DNA from: Chrysomallon squamiferum
Lineage: Eukaryota; Mollusca; Gastropoda; Neomphalida; Peltospiridae
Assembly: GCA_012295275.1 (NCBI GenBank)
Contig: CM022665.1
Location: 23,064,002-23,128,001 of the forward strand
Reading direction: 5' to 3'
DNA: 64,000 bases
Shown: piece after piece, positions 37,788 through 49,456 of the stretch
Layout: every line of letters begins with the position of its first letter
Numbering within the stretch: the first letter of the stretch is position 1
Program-made: the position numbers and the translations under genes
Notes under the pieces: model-generated
What the model was told of the DNA's origin: nothing
The model's database searches: none
What the model saw: the letters and a program-made list of their open reading frames with translations, nothing else

Positions 37788-38050
37788 CCGCTAGTCAGAA
37801 TTTACTTCTGTTCTGTGATGGTTGACAATTTCCGACAGCTTGCCCTTTGTTCTTGGAGAGATTCTTCACAAAGTGAGCTCCTGTAAATCAATCAGGCTAT
37901 TAGTGTGGACTATTGAATTAGCGTTAGTTGCAAAATGACATTATAGCGCAGATGACATCAGTGTCAGAGAGCACCTTTGTCTGACAACCCCATTAAACAC
38001 TATCTGATCAACCAAATGCCATCAGAGTTGACAATGTGCCCTCAGGTTAC
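37788..38050. promoter_or_regulatory. Duplicated non-coding element 1, copy B
   Basis: Partner of 22490-22760 in the same orientation. Carries CCGCTAGT with following AATTT, GACAGCTTGCCCTTTGTTCT ending at 37852, the 26-bp core at 37911-37936, AGATGACAT, CCTTTGTCT and ATCAGAGT at 38021-38028. The frame open in copy A is interrupted here by TGA directly after the core. It lies about 19 kb upstream of gene 2. Inference: enhancer-like element retained after duplication. Confidence 0.65.
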
Positions 38051-38304
38051 CTCCTCGTACTTACACAGAATACTAACCTCCACGATGTAGAGATTTCAAA
38101 AGTTTAGAGATGAAATATGGCTGTTCCTGGGTTCGGTCCCCGATGCCGACTCCTCTGGTTTAGTATTTATGTGAAATGTTGGAGGTTTTGGTGTGAAGTA
38201 TTGACATCATAACAGTCGGAAATCTAGTGCCAGTTTCAGATTCTATTGCTTAATAAATTATTTTCTTAATAAGCTATCCATTTCTTTCTGTCTATCTATC
38301 TCAG

Positions 38305-38335
<31 letters not shown>

Positions 38336-38405
38336 ATATATAAGTCAATATTTTTATGGAGCAGTAACATTTATACATTCGTACATACATACATATGTTT
38401 GAATA

Positions 38406-38448
<43 letters not shown>

Positions 38449-40270
38449 ATATTTATATAATTATATATGTATGTATGTATGCATATACACGTTATTAATA
38501 AAAGTAAAATATAAAGCTACTTGATCAGTCCAATTTTTTTAAACAGTAAATGTTTTTCCCTGGATTTTTATTGATTTTATTCGTCAAATATGATAACGTC
38601 TAAATAAAACCATTAGATTTTTCTTTTCATTTTCCAATTCGTAGTAAATCATTAAATAACTGATTCTAATCTAAATCAAGATCTTAGAATCCAGATAACT
38701 ATTAAGTATTGAGCTTCTTAAGATTAATCTTCTAATCAGGGTCATATGCACCAGAATGACTTAATTTATTCCGTCGCTGTTGATTCGACATTTTGATACT
38801 GTTCACAATACAGTGATTTTTTTGGAAATTACTCTGACAGTTTTTAATTTCACAGTGCCTAACACTGAATAACCCTTTCTTTGAGACAGTAAACGCACTG
38901 GGAAAGAACACATGTTTATGCGAGTGATTATCAACTTTAATGAATCGGGGACACAATTGCCGTTGGTTTTAGTAAATGTTATTTATTATGGATGAGATTT
39001 AGTTTTCTGCTTTACGTGCAGATAGCAATAACCCAAATTATTAACATATTGCTTGATATAACGACTGTTTGTATTTGATGACACGATCCGTGCAAAGTAC
39101 TTCTCTGTCATAACATTTACAAATAAATAAATTATAAATACGTAAGTAGATAATTAATTTAACGAATAATATTATGATAAGAGAAAGAAAGAAAAAGAGA
39201 GGGAAACTGAAAGAAAGGGATACATAAATATAAAGATAGAAAAAGAAATAAAGGAATAGTGTGTGTGTGTTTGTGTGTGTTAATTATATAGACATACATA
39301 CACAGCTTTATTTAATTAAAAGATTACATCATGCAGAACACAAGTATTTAATGAAAATTACTTAACTGTTTTTTCTGTTAAAAATAAATAAATAAATGAA
39401 TAAATAGATAAATAAAATGATTAAATATGAGATAAAAAGACCGTGGGGCAAATATACAGAATTAATTATTTAAAACTGTCAAAACTTATGATGGTACCTG
39501 GATTAATATAATGGTAATTAAATAATTATTTTCATATGTAAAATATAATTATAAACGTATGCAGAATCAGCCTGCTTTATCCGCTGACTTGGTATCTGCG
39601 GGTTCGACCACGGTTCAGATATATATATATATTAACGTGCAGTTAATAATATTGTATTTTTATACAGTATGCTAGAAAGCTATAGTCAGTATTTTACATG
39701 GGTTTCAGAAATTCTTAGTAATACCTATAAGTAGGTTTTCACGTTTTAAATACGTGTAGTGTAAAATTATCTAACTGCATAAAACATGCATGTATGTGTG
39801 AATGTATTCATGTATATACATATATATATATGTACATACATACGTTTGTATGTATGTACGTATGTGTTTTGTGTTTGTATGTATGTATGTATGTGTGTAA
39901 ACAATGGTGACTACCAGCAGTGAATAGTAGTGGATGAAGTAGTAGTATAAAATGTGTTTGTTTAATAACCAATACAAAGAGTTTTAACTCCATCGCATTT
40001 ACTTTTTTTTTGTTTCTTCTTGTTGGTGTGGATAATTTGTATTACATTTAAATCAAAAATGCCTGTCATGGTCACAACCTCTTTTTATTTTTCATCCGCT
40101 GCCGCCAGATTAACTTGTTCTGAAAAGGAGTCAGAAGCCAAGCATGGCGGATAATTGACAAGATCACGACCTCGATTCCGCCTCATTGACAGTGATTTCA
40201 TTAGTGACTGATATTGAAACACCTAATAATATTTGGCTTTTTCCATTATCAACGTAAATACATCAAAGCC
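38051..40270. other. Insertion-rich spacer between duplicated elements 1B and 2B
   Basis: About 2.2 kb against about 0.9 kb between the A copies. It contains (AAAT)n at 38303-38338 and 38405-38452, TATG tracts near 38465-38485 and 39785-39895, and two GGTTCG-containing segments (near 38131 and 39600) that recall tRNA-derived repeats. The patch 40080-40200 is complex. No gene. Confidence 0.5.
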
Positions 40271-40740
40271 AGTGTTAGTCTCATGACGTCGTTTTCAAGC
40301 TTACGAGATAAAAAGACGTCAAATAGCTTTATACGGTGCTGGCGGATTGTTCACGGGAAATCACACACACCTCTCTTCCGCGCAAATCAAATAGTCCTCG
40401 CCTGGTGCACAGCGTGGCTCTAAGCCTGTAATGACTGCGTCGAGCAAAGTAGTCTCTATTACAGATTCCTGAAAGTTAGCCGTTTACCATGAACAACATG
40501 AAATCAAATTTCGTGCATCTTCATGTATCTCTTATTGATCTCCTGTGCTTTTCGCCAACGACCAAGAAAAGTTTAAGACGAAAGAAAGAAAAATTGATTT
40601 ACACTTGACTGTACGCCCTCTCGTGTCAAACATCCCATACCTAAGCCGATTACGTGTTTACGCGCCCGAAGCAAGAGATGAAAGCTAGCCTTCTTAAGAC
40701 GAATTTTCGATTCGTATGCAAATTAAACAGCCGAAGGAGT
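40271..40740. promoter_or_regulatory. Duplicated non-coding element 2, copy B
   Basis: Partner of 23661-24065 in the same orientation. TTAGTCTCA near 40276, AAATCACACA at 40358-40367, the 27-bp core at 40494-40520 and the 17-bp core at 40592-40608. Just 3' lies a POU octamer ATGCAAAT followed by TAA (40716-40725), which I did not find beside copy A. The 69-codon frame 40214-40423 covers only the 5' end and has no counterpart frame in copy A. Confidence 0.6.
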
Positions 40741-43320
40741 GAAATGTAGAAAATTACAGTGCAGGATAATTAAAAGGCAACTTCTAAGTATAATAATAAT
40801 AATAAAGTGAATGTATGTTTTCATTACTATATGCAGTCATATTTTATGTACACACACGTATTCACCCAACCATCATATGTAGATATATACATGCGCACAC
40901 ACACACACACACACACATACATATATATATACATACACTCATACAAACATTACGCATATGACGTACTGGCTCACGTATATACAAATAACTGCAAGAACTA
41001 TTTTGTCTGGATTTTCCAACACTGACTATTATTTTGATGTGCACAGAAACATTATCTGTAATAATAAAATGATCCACAGAAGAGATGACAAATTCGAGTA
41101 AATAGATAGTGTTTTTTTTTTATTGTTTTGTTTTTACTTTTTTATTTTTTTAATCTTGTTTTTATGTATTTATTTTAAATCAACAAAAGAAATAAAACAG
41201 TCTAGAAGAAAACAAAACAAAAATTCAAACGCAGTAAGCACATTTATTAAAAGAAAACACTTAGGAATATATTTTTAATCTCAGTGACCTACATTTTTTG
41301 CAAACCAGCATGGCGAACCAGACGTCTAAAGAAATAACAGGATGTATTTTTGATTAAGACTGCAAGTACAGAAATAAAGTGTTGACAGCTTACTAATAAC
41401 ACATCATGACAATATCAGAGGTCTTAAAAAAAACAACTTAATTGGGCGATGAGACGTCGAAAATCGACCAGAGCCGTGGTTTGTTCCTTGGAGGTCTGTT
41501 CTCACTACAAGGCTGCCTTCCGTCCAAGAAGGTATCTTGTGGATTTCAGGAGCTTGTAATTGCAGGAAAGCACGGAATCTTGGATTAAACCTACTCATAT
41601 CCACTGCGACCGCTGGTTGATGCGACGTGATGTGGATGTAATTGCCTCATCCGCCGTCTGGGACAGTCTCATGGGTAATGAAGCCATCGTATTATGACAA
41701 GCTCATGACTAGAAGAGAGTGAGATGGCAAATCCGTAATAGGCGAGCAGCAGGCGTCGCTTCCTAGGGAGGTCCCTTGGGAAGGGGGATAATTCTTGTAG
41801 CATTTACTCGAGTCATTAGAATGAGGCGACTTTCCGCCACAAGGCTAAAATCAAACCCAGTCACGTCAGTAACTTTCCATTTCAGAGTGTTAAACTTTGG
41901 CTGTGACAGCGAGCTTGTTAAGGAGATATGACAAGAAAGAAAAAGCAAAGAATTATTAAGTTTATTCTATCGTGTCACTGCTGTCTTAATTGATTTTCGT
42001 CTGGCTTATTGCTAACAGAATGAAACGAAATTCTCAATTCAAACAGTTTTGTAACAAAACTATTTTTGAAGAATGCCAGTACAGATTAATTAGTGATCTT
42101 GTAGATTTATATAATTATTTCTAGAATTTCTGTATTATCATTACCATTACTAAGTAAATATAGATTGAAACTAAAATATAATCCAGTGTGTCTTAGATTT
42201 TTTAAATTTGTTTTTATTACTTTTTATTTGTTAATATTTTCTGCTATAAATAACGCAAATGTCTTTTGTTTTCTTCAGAATTAAAATGTTACCGTATTTA
42301 TGACGAATGGTTTTGTCTTTCATATTTTCTTCTTAAAAACCATATGCAGTTTAATGTTTTTCACAAACGGCAATATAGAGTTATTTTTGTCAATTAAAAG
42401 CATCGTACAATCGAAAGAATAGCAAAGGAAAATCATTTCTTTTCAGAATTCCTATTTGCTTTACTTTCTTTTGGTTTCAAAGTTTTTAAAAATTCCATCA
42501 ACGTTTACTTGGATGGAAAAGATTCAGGTTTTATCAAACAACAAATCAAAGCCATCTAATTATATTCTAGTAACAAAACCAACATCTACTACGACGTTTT
42601 CAAATCGATGTGGAAAATCCATTTTTGCGGTTTGTTTCGTCTGAGTACCTTTTCTGAATTACTTTTCAGAAACCTTCCCAATCGCCTTAAAGACGTTAGA
42701 TTGATTGCTTTCAGGTCATTCCGGGTCGGAATGTGGAGGACATTACCCTTACCAGCCGCGATATTCCGGCATTTACTAGATTATATTACTTCTTTCAGTC
42801 TTTTACTAACTCCTATTTAGGATCGTTTAAGGTTGATCACGCACAAACAACAGAGCTAACAGAAACTTATAAACAGATTTGTTACGGAAAAAAACACGAT
42901 CGGCTGGACAATAACAATTTAATCAACACACTAATAATAGTAATCAGTGAGACGACTTGATAATAACGAAGTTAATGGTGTCACAAATAATATGAAAACT
43001 TTAAGTATGGAGTTACAAAAGTAATCGCAAACATTCAAGGAGTAGTAGCAGAAGAAATATTAGTAGCAGTTCAACTGCTGTGTAATTGTAATAATAATAG
43101 TAAAGTGTAGTAGTAGTAATAGTACTAAGAGTAATATGAGTACTAGTAACTGTAGTAACAAGAGTGACAGTAGCTGAATTATATATATATTAATATATAA
43201 ACCTCGTTCATTAAATTATTGCAACTAAAATATGATAATCACAGACACTACTAACTGGAACATAAAATTGTATGACTCTGAAATTTCGTTTTAATTAATA
43301 AATAAGCCAGCAAATGTTAA
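40741..43320. other. Non-genic DNA with complex islands at 41.4-41.95 and 42.4-42.95 kb
   Basis: (CA)n and (TA)n near 40895-40935 and T-rich sequence 41110-41170. The islands 41400-41950 and 42440-42950 are repeat-free with several 60-75-codon frames (both strands in the first) but no recognisable domain. AGT-rich tracts lie near 43040-43150. Regulatory content is plausible but not shown. Confidence 0.35.
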
Positions 43321-44660
43321 AAAATGTCATTTCACACACAAACATAGAATGAACACAAGCGGAGATGATCTCCCTGGCGCATACCAGTTTGTTGTTGTTT
43401 TATTGTTTTAAAGAAATAACACACTTCAGCCTCATACACTTATGCTCACAGGCTGATAAATGAGTCTTGTTTTCCTTTAAGAGATTGTTTCAAGCTCTCT
43501 GTATCAATCTGACATTCCCTTCCAGTGGTTTAACGACTGTTTACGATTTTACGAAATTGCTCTTTGATTAAGTATACGGATAAATTCGTCTCGCTGTACG
43601 AGTTATATAAACCTGCCTTGGCCTATCTAAGACAAATCACACTGATCCCGAGAGAAACCACGTGTACCACACCAAAATAAACAATTGCTGTGTGTGTAGA
43701 TAACGGAGACAACATGTATCGTGTTAAGCCGTTGATGTTGTTCACTTGACCGAGGCACGACACAAAGAAACCATGATGTACAATATGATATTTTAGATTA
43801 AGCACAGATTGCGTTTGTTTAGTACTCGGATAGACGCAAGGAAAAGATGTACTACTATTCACAAGGCATTATTGCCGTAGTTATAATGATTTAAAAAATA
43901 GAAATTAAAAACTTGTGCTTTAGGAATAGATTTGAGTATTTGGTTTCTGTATTAAAACATATTAATCTTGAATTGAATAATAAAACTTATTGTTTTCGAC
44001 AGAGTCCAACAAAACAATACAAGAAAATAATTAAATCGAAACACATTCTCTATTTTTCTTTCTCTGTCTCTCTTTCTCTCTCTCCATCCCTCTTTATGTT
44101 TCTCTGTCAGTTTCTTGTATTGTCTCTCTGTCTCTGTCTTTCTTTTTCGTTATAACTTTTCTTAACCAAAAATAAAATCAAGTATGAACATTAATAAGTC
44201 TGCTTTTACTGTGTCGTGCAGTGAAAGAAAAAAAATCTCAGGTCATCATAAACTCAGTTGTATGATCATTACAAAATTTCAGTCTAATCCTCACAGACTG
44301 ATCAACTCACGCAGTCCTCCGTCATCCCCTGGGCATAAACCAGTCTGGACTCAGGTGATCTGACAGACAACAAATTGACAGTCACCCACACGAAAGCGGA
44401 TTGTATTAATCCCCTAGACTGACTGTTATACGATCTAGGATGAGCACTGGCTTAATCACTGACATCCAAACTGTGTGCATACAGCTGCAGCGTCTCACAA
44501 AAACACGCCAATTCCCGTAATGAGCAAAACACACGATCCTGATGCAGATAAGCCCGCAAGATACGATATCAACTTGCACAGCTCAAAAACTGTAATCAAT
44601 TGATTCCGCAGATTGTACTCTCAGACGTCATAAAAGTTCTTGATTCTGATTTTTTTTTTC
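43321..44660. other. Complex non-coding island with K50-type homeodomain sites
   Basis: Repeat-poor apart from CT-rich sequence at 44058-44150. The part 44220-44640 is balanced in composition and contains CTAATCC (near 44284), TTAATCCC (near 44408), CTTAATCAC (near 44451) and a CAGCTG E-box. It is about 12 kb upstream of gene 2. Inference: candidate enhancer. Confidence 0.3.
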
Positions 44661-45659
44661 TCTCACCCCTCTTTAAATTCAGTCTTTGAAGATTCTAGAC
44701 GACTTCATTGCTTTTGTAGTTTACAGACAACTCTTTATTTATTAAACTCACAAAGTTATTGCTTTTTTAATCGTAATACTTTTTCTTTCGATACAGAATG
44801 GAATATGCCAATGACTGAATTTAAATAATGCGCATCGTTTGTGTGTGTGTGTGTGTGTGTTTGTGAGTGATGTGTACGCGTACATGTATGTGTTAATGTT
44901 TGTACAAATAGCAGTGCTTTTTTGATTTTCAGTCAAATCTTAATTTATTTAAAGACACAAAATAAACCCAGAAAAATTATTCTTAGTCCTAAAACTATTA
45001 TTATTATTATTGTTGTTGTTGTTTTTGTTGTTATAATGTCTAACGGAACATATTAGAAAAAGGTTGAGATATAAAGAAAGAGAAAATGATGAAGAAGTGA
45101 ACAGCAACATGAAACAAATTATGAATTTTAGCAAGAAGGTTCTGTAAAATAGTTATCCAGAAAGATTTAGTATCTGAATTTTTCTTTTCTAAATTAATTT
45201 ATATCTGTAAATGAATAATGAAAGACTGAAATAAATAAAATAAGTAAACAATTGTTAATAATATAAAATAAAAACAGAAGGAAGAAAAGACGTAGTCCAG
45301 ATCTATAAAACAATACATATGATTTTATATATACATGCGGAAAGAGCACACGAATAATATTTTTACCTCTCCACACTCACTTTCTGTAGGTCTACTGTAA
45401 TTAACTAAAGTGCATATCGACTAAACTAGATAAAACAACATTTAATGTTAACCGCACCCGATATATAATTTTGAAATGAAAAATACTGCAATTAATCTAC
45501 AGTATAAAGCTAAATCTGTATTTAAATTGTTGGACGTAAGTAATAATGGATTAGAAATCATCGATAAAAAAATATGTATATATATAAAAAAAAGAACTTA
45601 ATTATAAGATCAACAATAAAGTATAGTTATCTTACAAAGGATCCAATTAAAAAGAAGTG

Positions 45660-45690
<31 letters not shown>

Positions 45691-45800
45691 TGGTTTAATG
45701 GAAAGAAATTAAAAAAAAAGAGTAAAAATTATTAAATTATTTAATACCAGAGTGTATAATAAAATATTTTTAAAAACTTGACGTTCATAATAATGTAGAT

Positions 45801-45832
<32 letters not shown>

Positions 45833-46680
45833 ACCCCATTTTCGATTTTAAAAACAAGCTATCTTCGTTACGAAAGCTATGCAAACTATACAATTACATA
45901 TTTCAGAATTTCATTATCAGTTAAATTGCTCTCTTCTTCCAATCAATAACGTTTTATTTACATTCCAATGAGGGGGAATAAAAAAAATGAAACCAAGTAT
46001 TATTATTCTTTAGATATTTTATCGATATTACTTTACGGAAGATCATGAAATCTTAATGAATGGATACATGGTAAAATTTTCCAAATATTATTAATAATAC
46101 TCTGTGTTTGAAATAATGGACTTGTCAATAATTAAAAAAAGTATAATACGGTAAATTTTACGATAAGAATAACAATAGCGACTTAATATGTAGGTAAATA
46201 ATGACCGTACTAAGGTAGTAATTTAAGTTCCGAAAGAAAAATCATTTTTATAAATGAGTAATTGTTGACGTATTAGTCATTTTAAACAGAGTGTGTAATT
46301 TGTTAAATATAATGATATCTTTCCATTTATGAAAAATAAAAAAAAATATATAAAGGAAAAAAGAAAGAAGAGGAAGAGTTAAATTAAAAACAGAGTTATA
46401 ACAAAATTATGTGACTTAAGAATTTGAGTCAAAAACAGTTAAATAAAATTAAAATTACAGTCAGTAAAAACAACAACAACAACAACAACAGCAACAAAAA
46501 CAACAAGAATAATAACAACAAAAAATAAATAAATACAGATTACGAAGTTTCTAGAAGAACGAAAATTAAAATATATATAGATAAACTGATAATAATAACA
46601 GCAACAACAACAACAACAACATCAGAACATAACAATAATAAAAAAAAAAAAAAAAAAAATTATAAAATAAAATAAGATAA
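44661..46680. other. AT-rich low-complexity DNA
   Basis: (GT)n 44840-44862, TTG-rich 45000-45030, poly-A 45666-45690, poly-T 45815-45832 and CAA arrays near 46470-46500 and 46600-46620. No gene. Confidence 0.5.
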
Positions 46681-46772
46681 ATAAATAAATAAACAAATAA
46701 GTAAACAGACAAACAAACAAACAAACAAACAAACAAACAAACAAACAAACAAACAAACAAACAAACAAATAA
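46681..46772. repeat. (AAAT)n-(AAAC)n microsatellite
   Basis: AAAT units followed by about 70 bp of AAAC units; minus-strand poly-(Leu-Phe-Val-Cys) frame 46566-46760 is an artefact. Confidence 0.9.
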
Positions 46773-46873
46773 ATAACATTTTTACCAGTTTCAAATACAA
46801 CCCGACATCTTCATTACGCGTGATTTTTATATTACGTTTTATTCTGTTATGTTAATTCACATTTGTTTTCCAG

Positions 46874-46983
46874 TTCATCTAACATCATGAAACCTGCACT
46901 GGGATGCTGCCATCGTGTCACCAGTCTGTCATCGAAGCCAATCGTCTCAGCCGAGATGCGTGTTACATCCCTGCCCAAGAACC
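46874..46983 (+). other. Exon-like segment with strong splice signals
   Basis: Seen: pyrimidine-rich acceptor TTTGTTTTCCAG ending at 46873 and a near-consensus donor GTAAGTAA at 46984. Between them are 110 bp of GC-balanced sequence containing an ATG frame (MKPALGCCHRVTSL...) open to the donor. No recognisable protein. It could be an exon of a non-coding RNA, an upstream exon of gene 2 or a chance pair of splice motifs. Confidence 0.3.
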
Positions 46984-47500
46984 GTAAGTAATTTTGTTAG
47001 GTTAGTCGAAACTCTGTCAAAAACGAGGTGTCGGGAACTGACGCCCCAAAACTGCTCGTTCCGGTAAGTCGACAGTATCTCGCATTACGTCAGATGCGGT
47101 AAGAGGTTCCCGTTGAAGAACAACAACGATGTACTCAACGTCGTGGTTTTGTAGGAGGAGCAAACACTGCACGGGATTACGCACCTGCATTGACATGTGC
47201 TGTCATTTTGGTAATCTGACATCTCTTATCAGGCCGAAAATCTCTGAGAACATCTTCACTTGGAAAGTGAAGTTTTAAATCTGCACACTCCATTGTGGGA
47301 ACATGCGCGGACATGGGAAATCCTCTGACTAGATTGTCGTAAATGAAAATGAAAATAGGATAAATAGCGGATTAATTCTTTAATTTGAAGGGGAAAAAAC
47401 AAAAATACATTTGGGAATGAAAAGAATAATACTGAAGGGGCAAAACAGTGGATGACGTACAAACACTAAATACATGTATCTATATCTGCATCAGTATCTG
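46984..47500. other. Complex unique DNA after the exon-like segment
   Basis: Repeat-free, GC-balanced until about 47340. No recognisable gene; short minus frame 47256-47462 has no domain. Confidence 0.35.
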
Positions 47501-47520
47501 TATCTATATCTATCTCTCTG

Positions 47521-47592
<72 letters not shown>

Positions 47593-47640
47593 GGTATGTA
47601 TGTATGTATGTATGTATGTATGTATGTATGTATTTTTTTT
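47501..47640. repeat. (TCTA)n-(TATG)n microsatellite
   Basis: About 80 bp of TCTA units, then about 40 bp of TATG units and a T-run. Confidence 0.95.
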
Positions 47641-48511
47641 TTAATGATTGTCATTCTTCCACTATATAAATTCATTCTGATTATATTAATTTTTAAAGAA
47701 AAAACTCCACAAAACTACAGAAACAACAAAACATTTTTCTACCCCCAATGAATCTAAAAAGTATATATATATATATATATTTTTTTTTAAGGTTGAAAGG
47801 AAATACGCATGTATTTATTATCGCAATAAAAATAAACCATAGTTTTCAGTGATATATGTATTTATTTTTACGTATTCAAATTTTGCTGGACTATTTTTTA
47901 ATTATATTTGACACATTTGTTTCTACATGTGAATGGTAGGTGTTACAATTGATGTACGAACTTTGGAAATTATCTGATATTTGTTATAGTAGGATTAGCA
48001 TACTTACATAAAACAATTATTATACAGCGATTTTTTCTTCTTCTTCTTTTTTTAATTTTTGCCAAACTTTAAACAACTATTCTATTTATGCAATTTATGA
48101 CAATTTTAATCTTCATTCCAAAGTATTAGACAATTTACAGATTATTAGCATTACGAATTTAAGAAGAGGCTCATGAGAGGAGGGTGTCTGGAAGAAAAAG
48201 AAGATTCAGAACTGTCTACTAGCGAACAAACGTGCGCATTTTCCAAGGTATCTTCTTCTTCCACAGTAGTCCTTAGTATTCAGTCTACCACACGTAACAC
48301 ACTGGAAAGAAGACAGCCTCAAGAAGGAATATCATAATATTATTGTGAGATGTGATATATGATGAATGTATATGTTTAATCGTTATGGTGCACGACCTGC
48401 ATGCAGTAAGCTAATCACCAACGGGAAATCATCCCCCCGCAGAACCCACGTGCGTAAGCCACCTTCAAAATGCCTCCCCAAGAAAAAAAGCTTTAAGGGA
48501 AGAAGCCAGGA

Positions 48512-48862
48512 TTAGCAAATGATATTTATATAGTTGCAAGCTTTGCGAACTGGCAAGAGAAAACACCAATTAATGAATTCCTGGCAAATCTCTTCCTGAA
48601 GGTCTGCGGCTGGAAATTGGACACAAGCTGTGATCACCCTCTTAGTGAAAGCAGCACGGTAAGTGTTTTGACATTGTGCTGGTACGCCGCAAGTGTTTCT
48701 GCTTATTTCACATATGTATCCATATTTCTTTAAACATGGATGAGTTAACTGTAAGACCTGCCTAATTGCACTAATAAAGGAAAGTCGACAAGGATATTGG
48801 AAACACATGAAGGAGATAGCTGCAACACCATGGATCACAGCGAAAACAAAGATGGCGGACAT
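48512..48862 (-). CDS. Possible small cysteine-rich secreted protein (116 codons), unassigned
   Basis: Single open frame from an ATG with A at -3 to TAA. The N-terminus MSAIFVFAVIHGVAAISFMC looks like a signal peptide. The rest contains about ten cysteines over roughly 95 residues (for example HPCLKKYGYICEISRNTCGV) and no low-complexity sequence, unlike nearly every other frame in the intergenic DNA. I recognise no family. It could be an intronless small secreted protein, one exon of a larger gene or a chance frame. Against it: no obvious promoter, no neighbouring exon, and an AAAGATGGCG motif on the opposite strand at its start. Confidence 0.25.
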   Translation of the reverse strand: MSAIFVFAVIHGVAAISFMCFQYPCRLSFISAIRQVLQLTHPCLKKYGYICEISRNTCGVPAQCQNTYRAAFTKRVITACVQFPAADLQEEICQEFINWCFLLPVRKACNYINIIC

Positions 48863-49335
48863 CGTACTGGGGTTACAAGTATTACTGCCATCAATACGGG
48901 AAAAAAGTATTGGCTATCGAGGTTAATTTATTAAAACAGTAAAATGTGTTTTTGGTTCCGAAATTCTCTTTTTGAAGGAAAATCGTGATTAAAGAACGAT
49001 TTAACCTATATAATAATCATTATTCAGAGAGAAGGTTTATTTAAATGCATTTTCTTATTTATCAATACATCGTAAATAATATGTGCGCAATATGTGAGAT
49101 GAAAGTTGCATATCACAGTTGAGTGCACAGAACTAAAACATGTCTACAGAAACATATTATTTTTAATTCACATAAATTTATCAATATAATTATATAGTAA
49201 TACATTACGCTGTTTTGAAGATCAAGTTATAAAGAATGTTGAAAGTGAGCTAAGAAAGAAAACACTCAGCAGCAGCTAATTAAGGGAATGGTGAGAAGTC
49301 CAAGAGAAAGGATCAAATGTCTGTACCATAAAATG
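48863..49335. other. AT-rich non-genic stretch
   Basis: Unique AT-rich sequence; no gene or clear motif beyond the AAAGATGGCG at 48848-48857. Confidence 0.4.
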
Positions 49336-49370
49336 TGACTAATAACAACAACAACAACAACAGTAACAGC

Positions 49371-49406
<36 letters not shown>

Positions 49407-49419
49407 AATAATAATAAAA

Positions 49420-49454
<35 letters not shown>

Positions 49455-49456
49455 AA
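49336..49456. repeat. (AAC)n-(AAT)n-(AAAT)n microsatellite
   Basis: Three adjoining arrays; poly-Val and poly-Leu minus-strand frames across it are artefacts. Confidence 0.95.

Noticed and set aside
38121-38150. tRNA-like GGTTCG segment
   Set aside because: No cloverleaf could be drawn; an A box and acceptor stem are missing.
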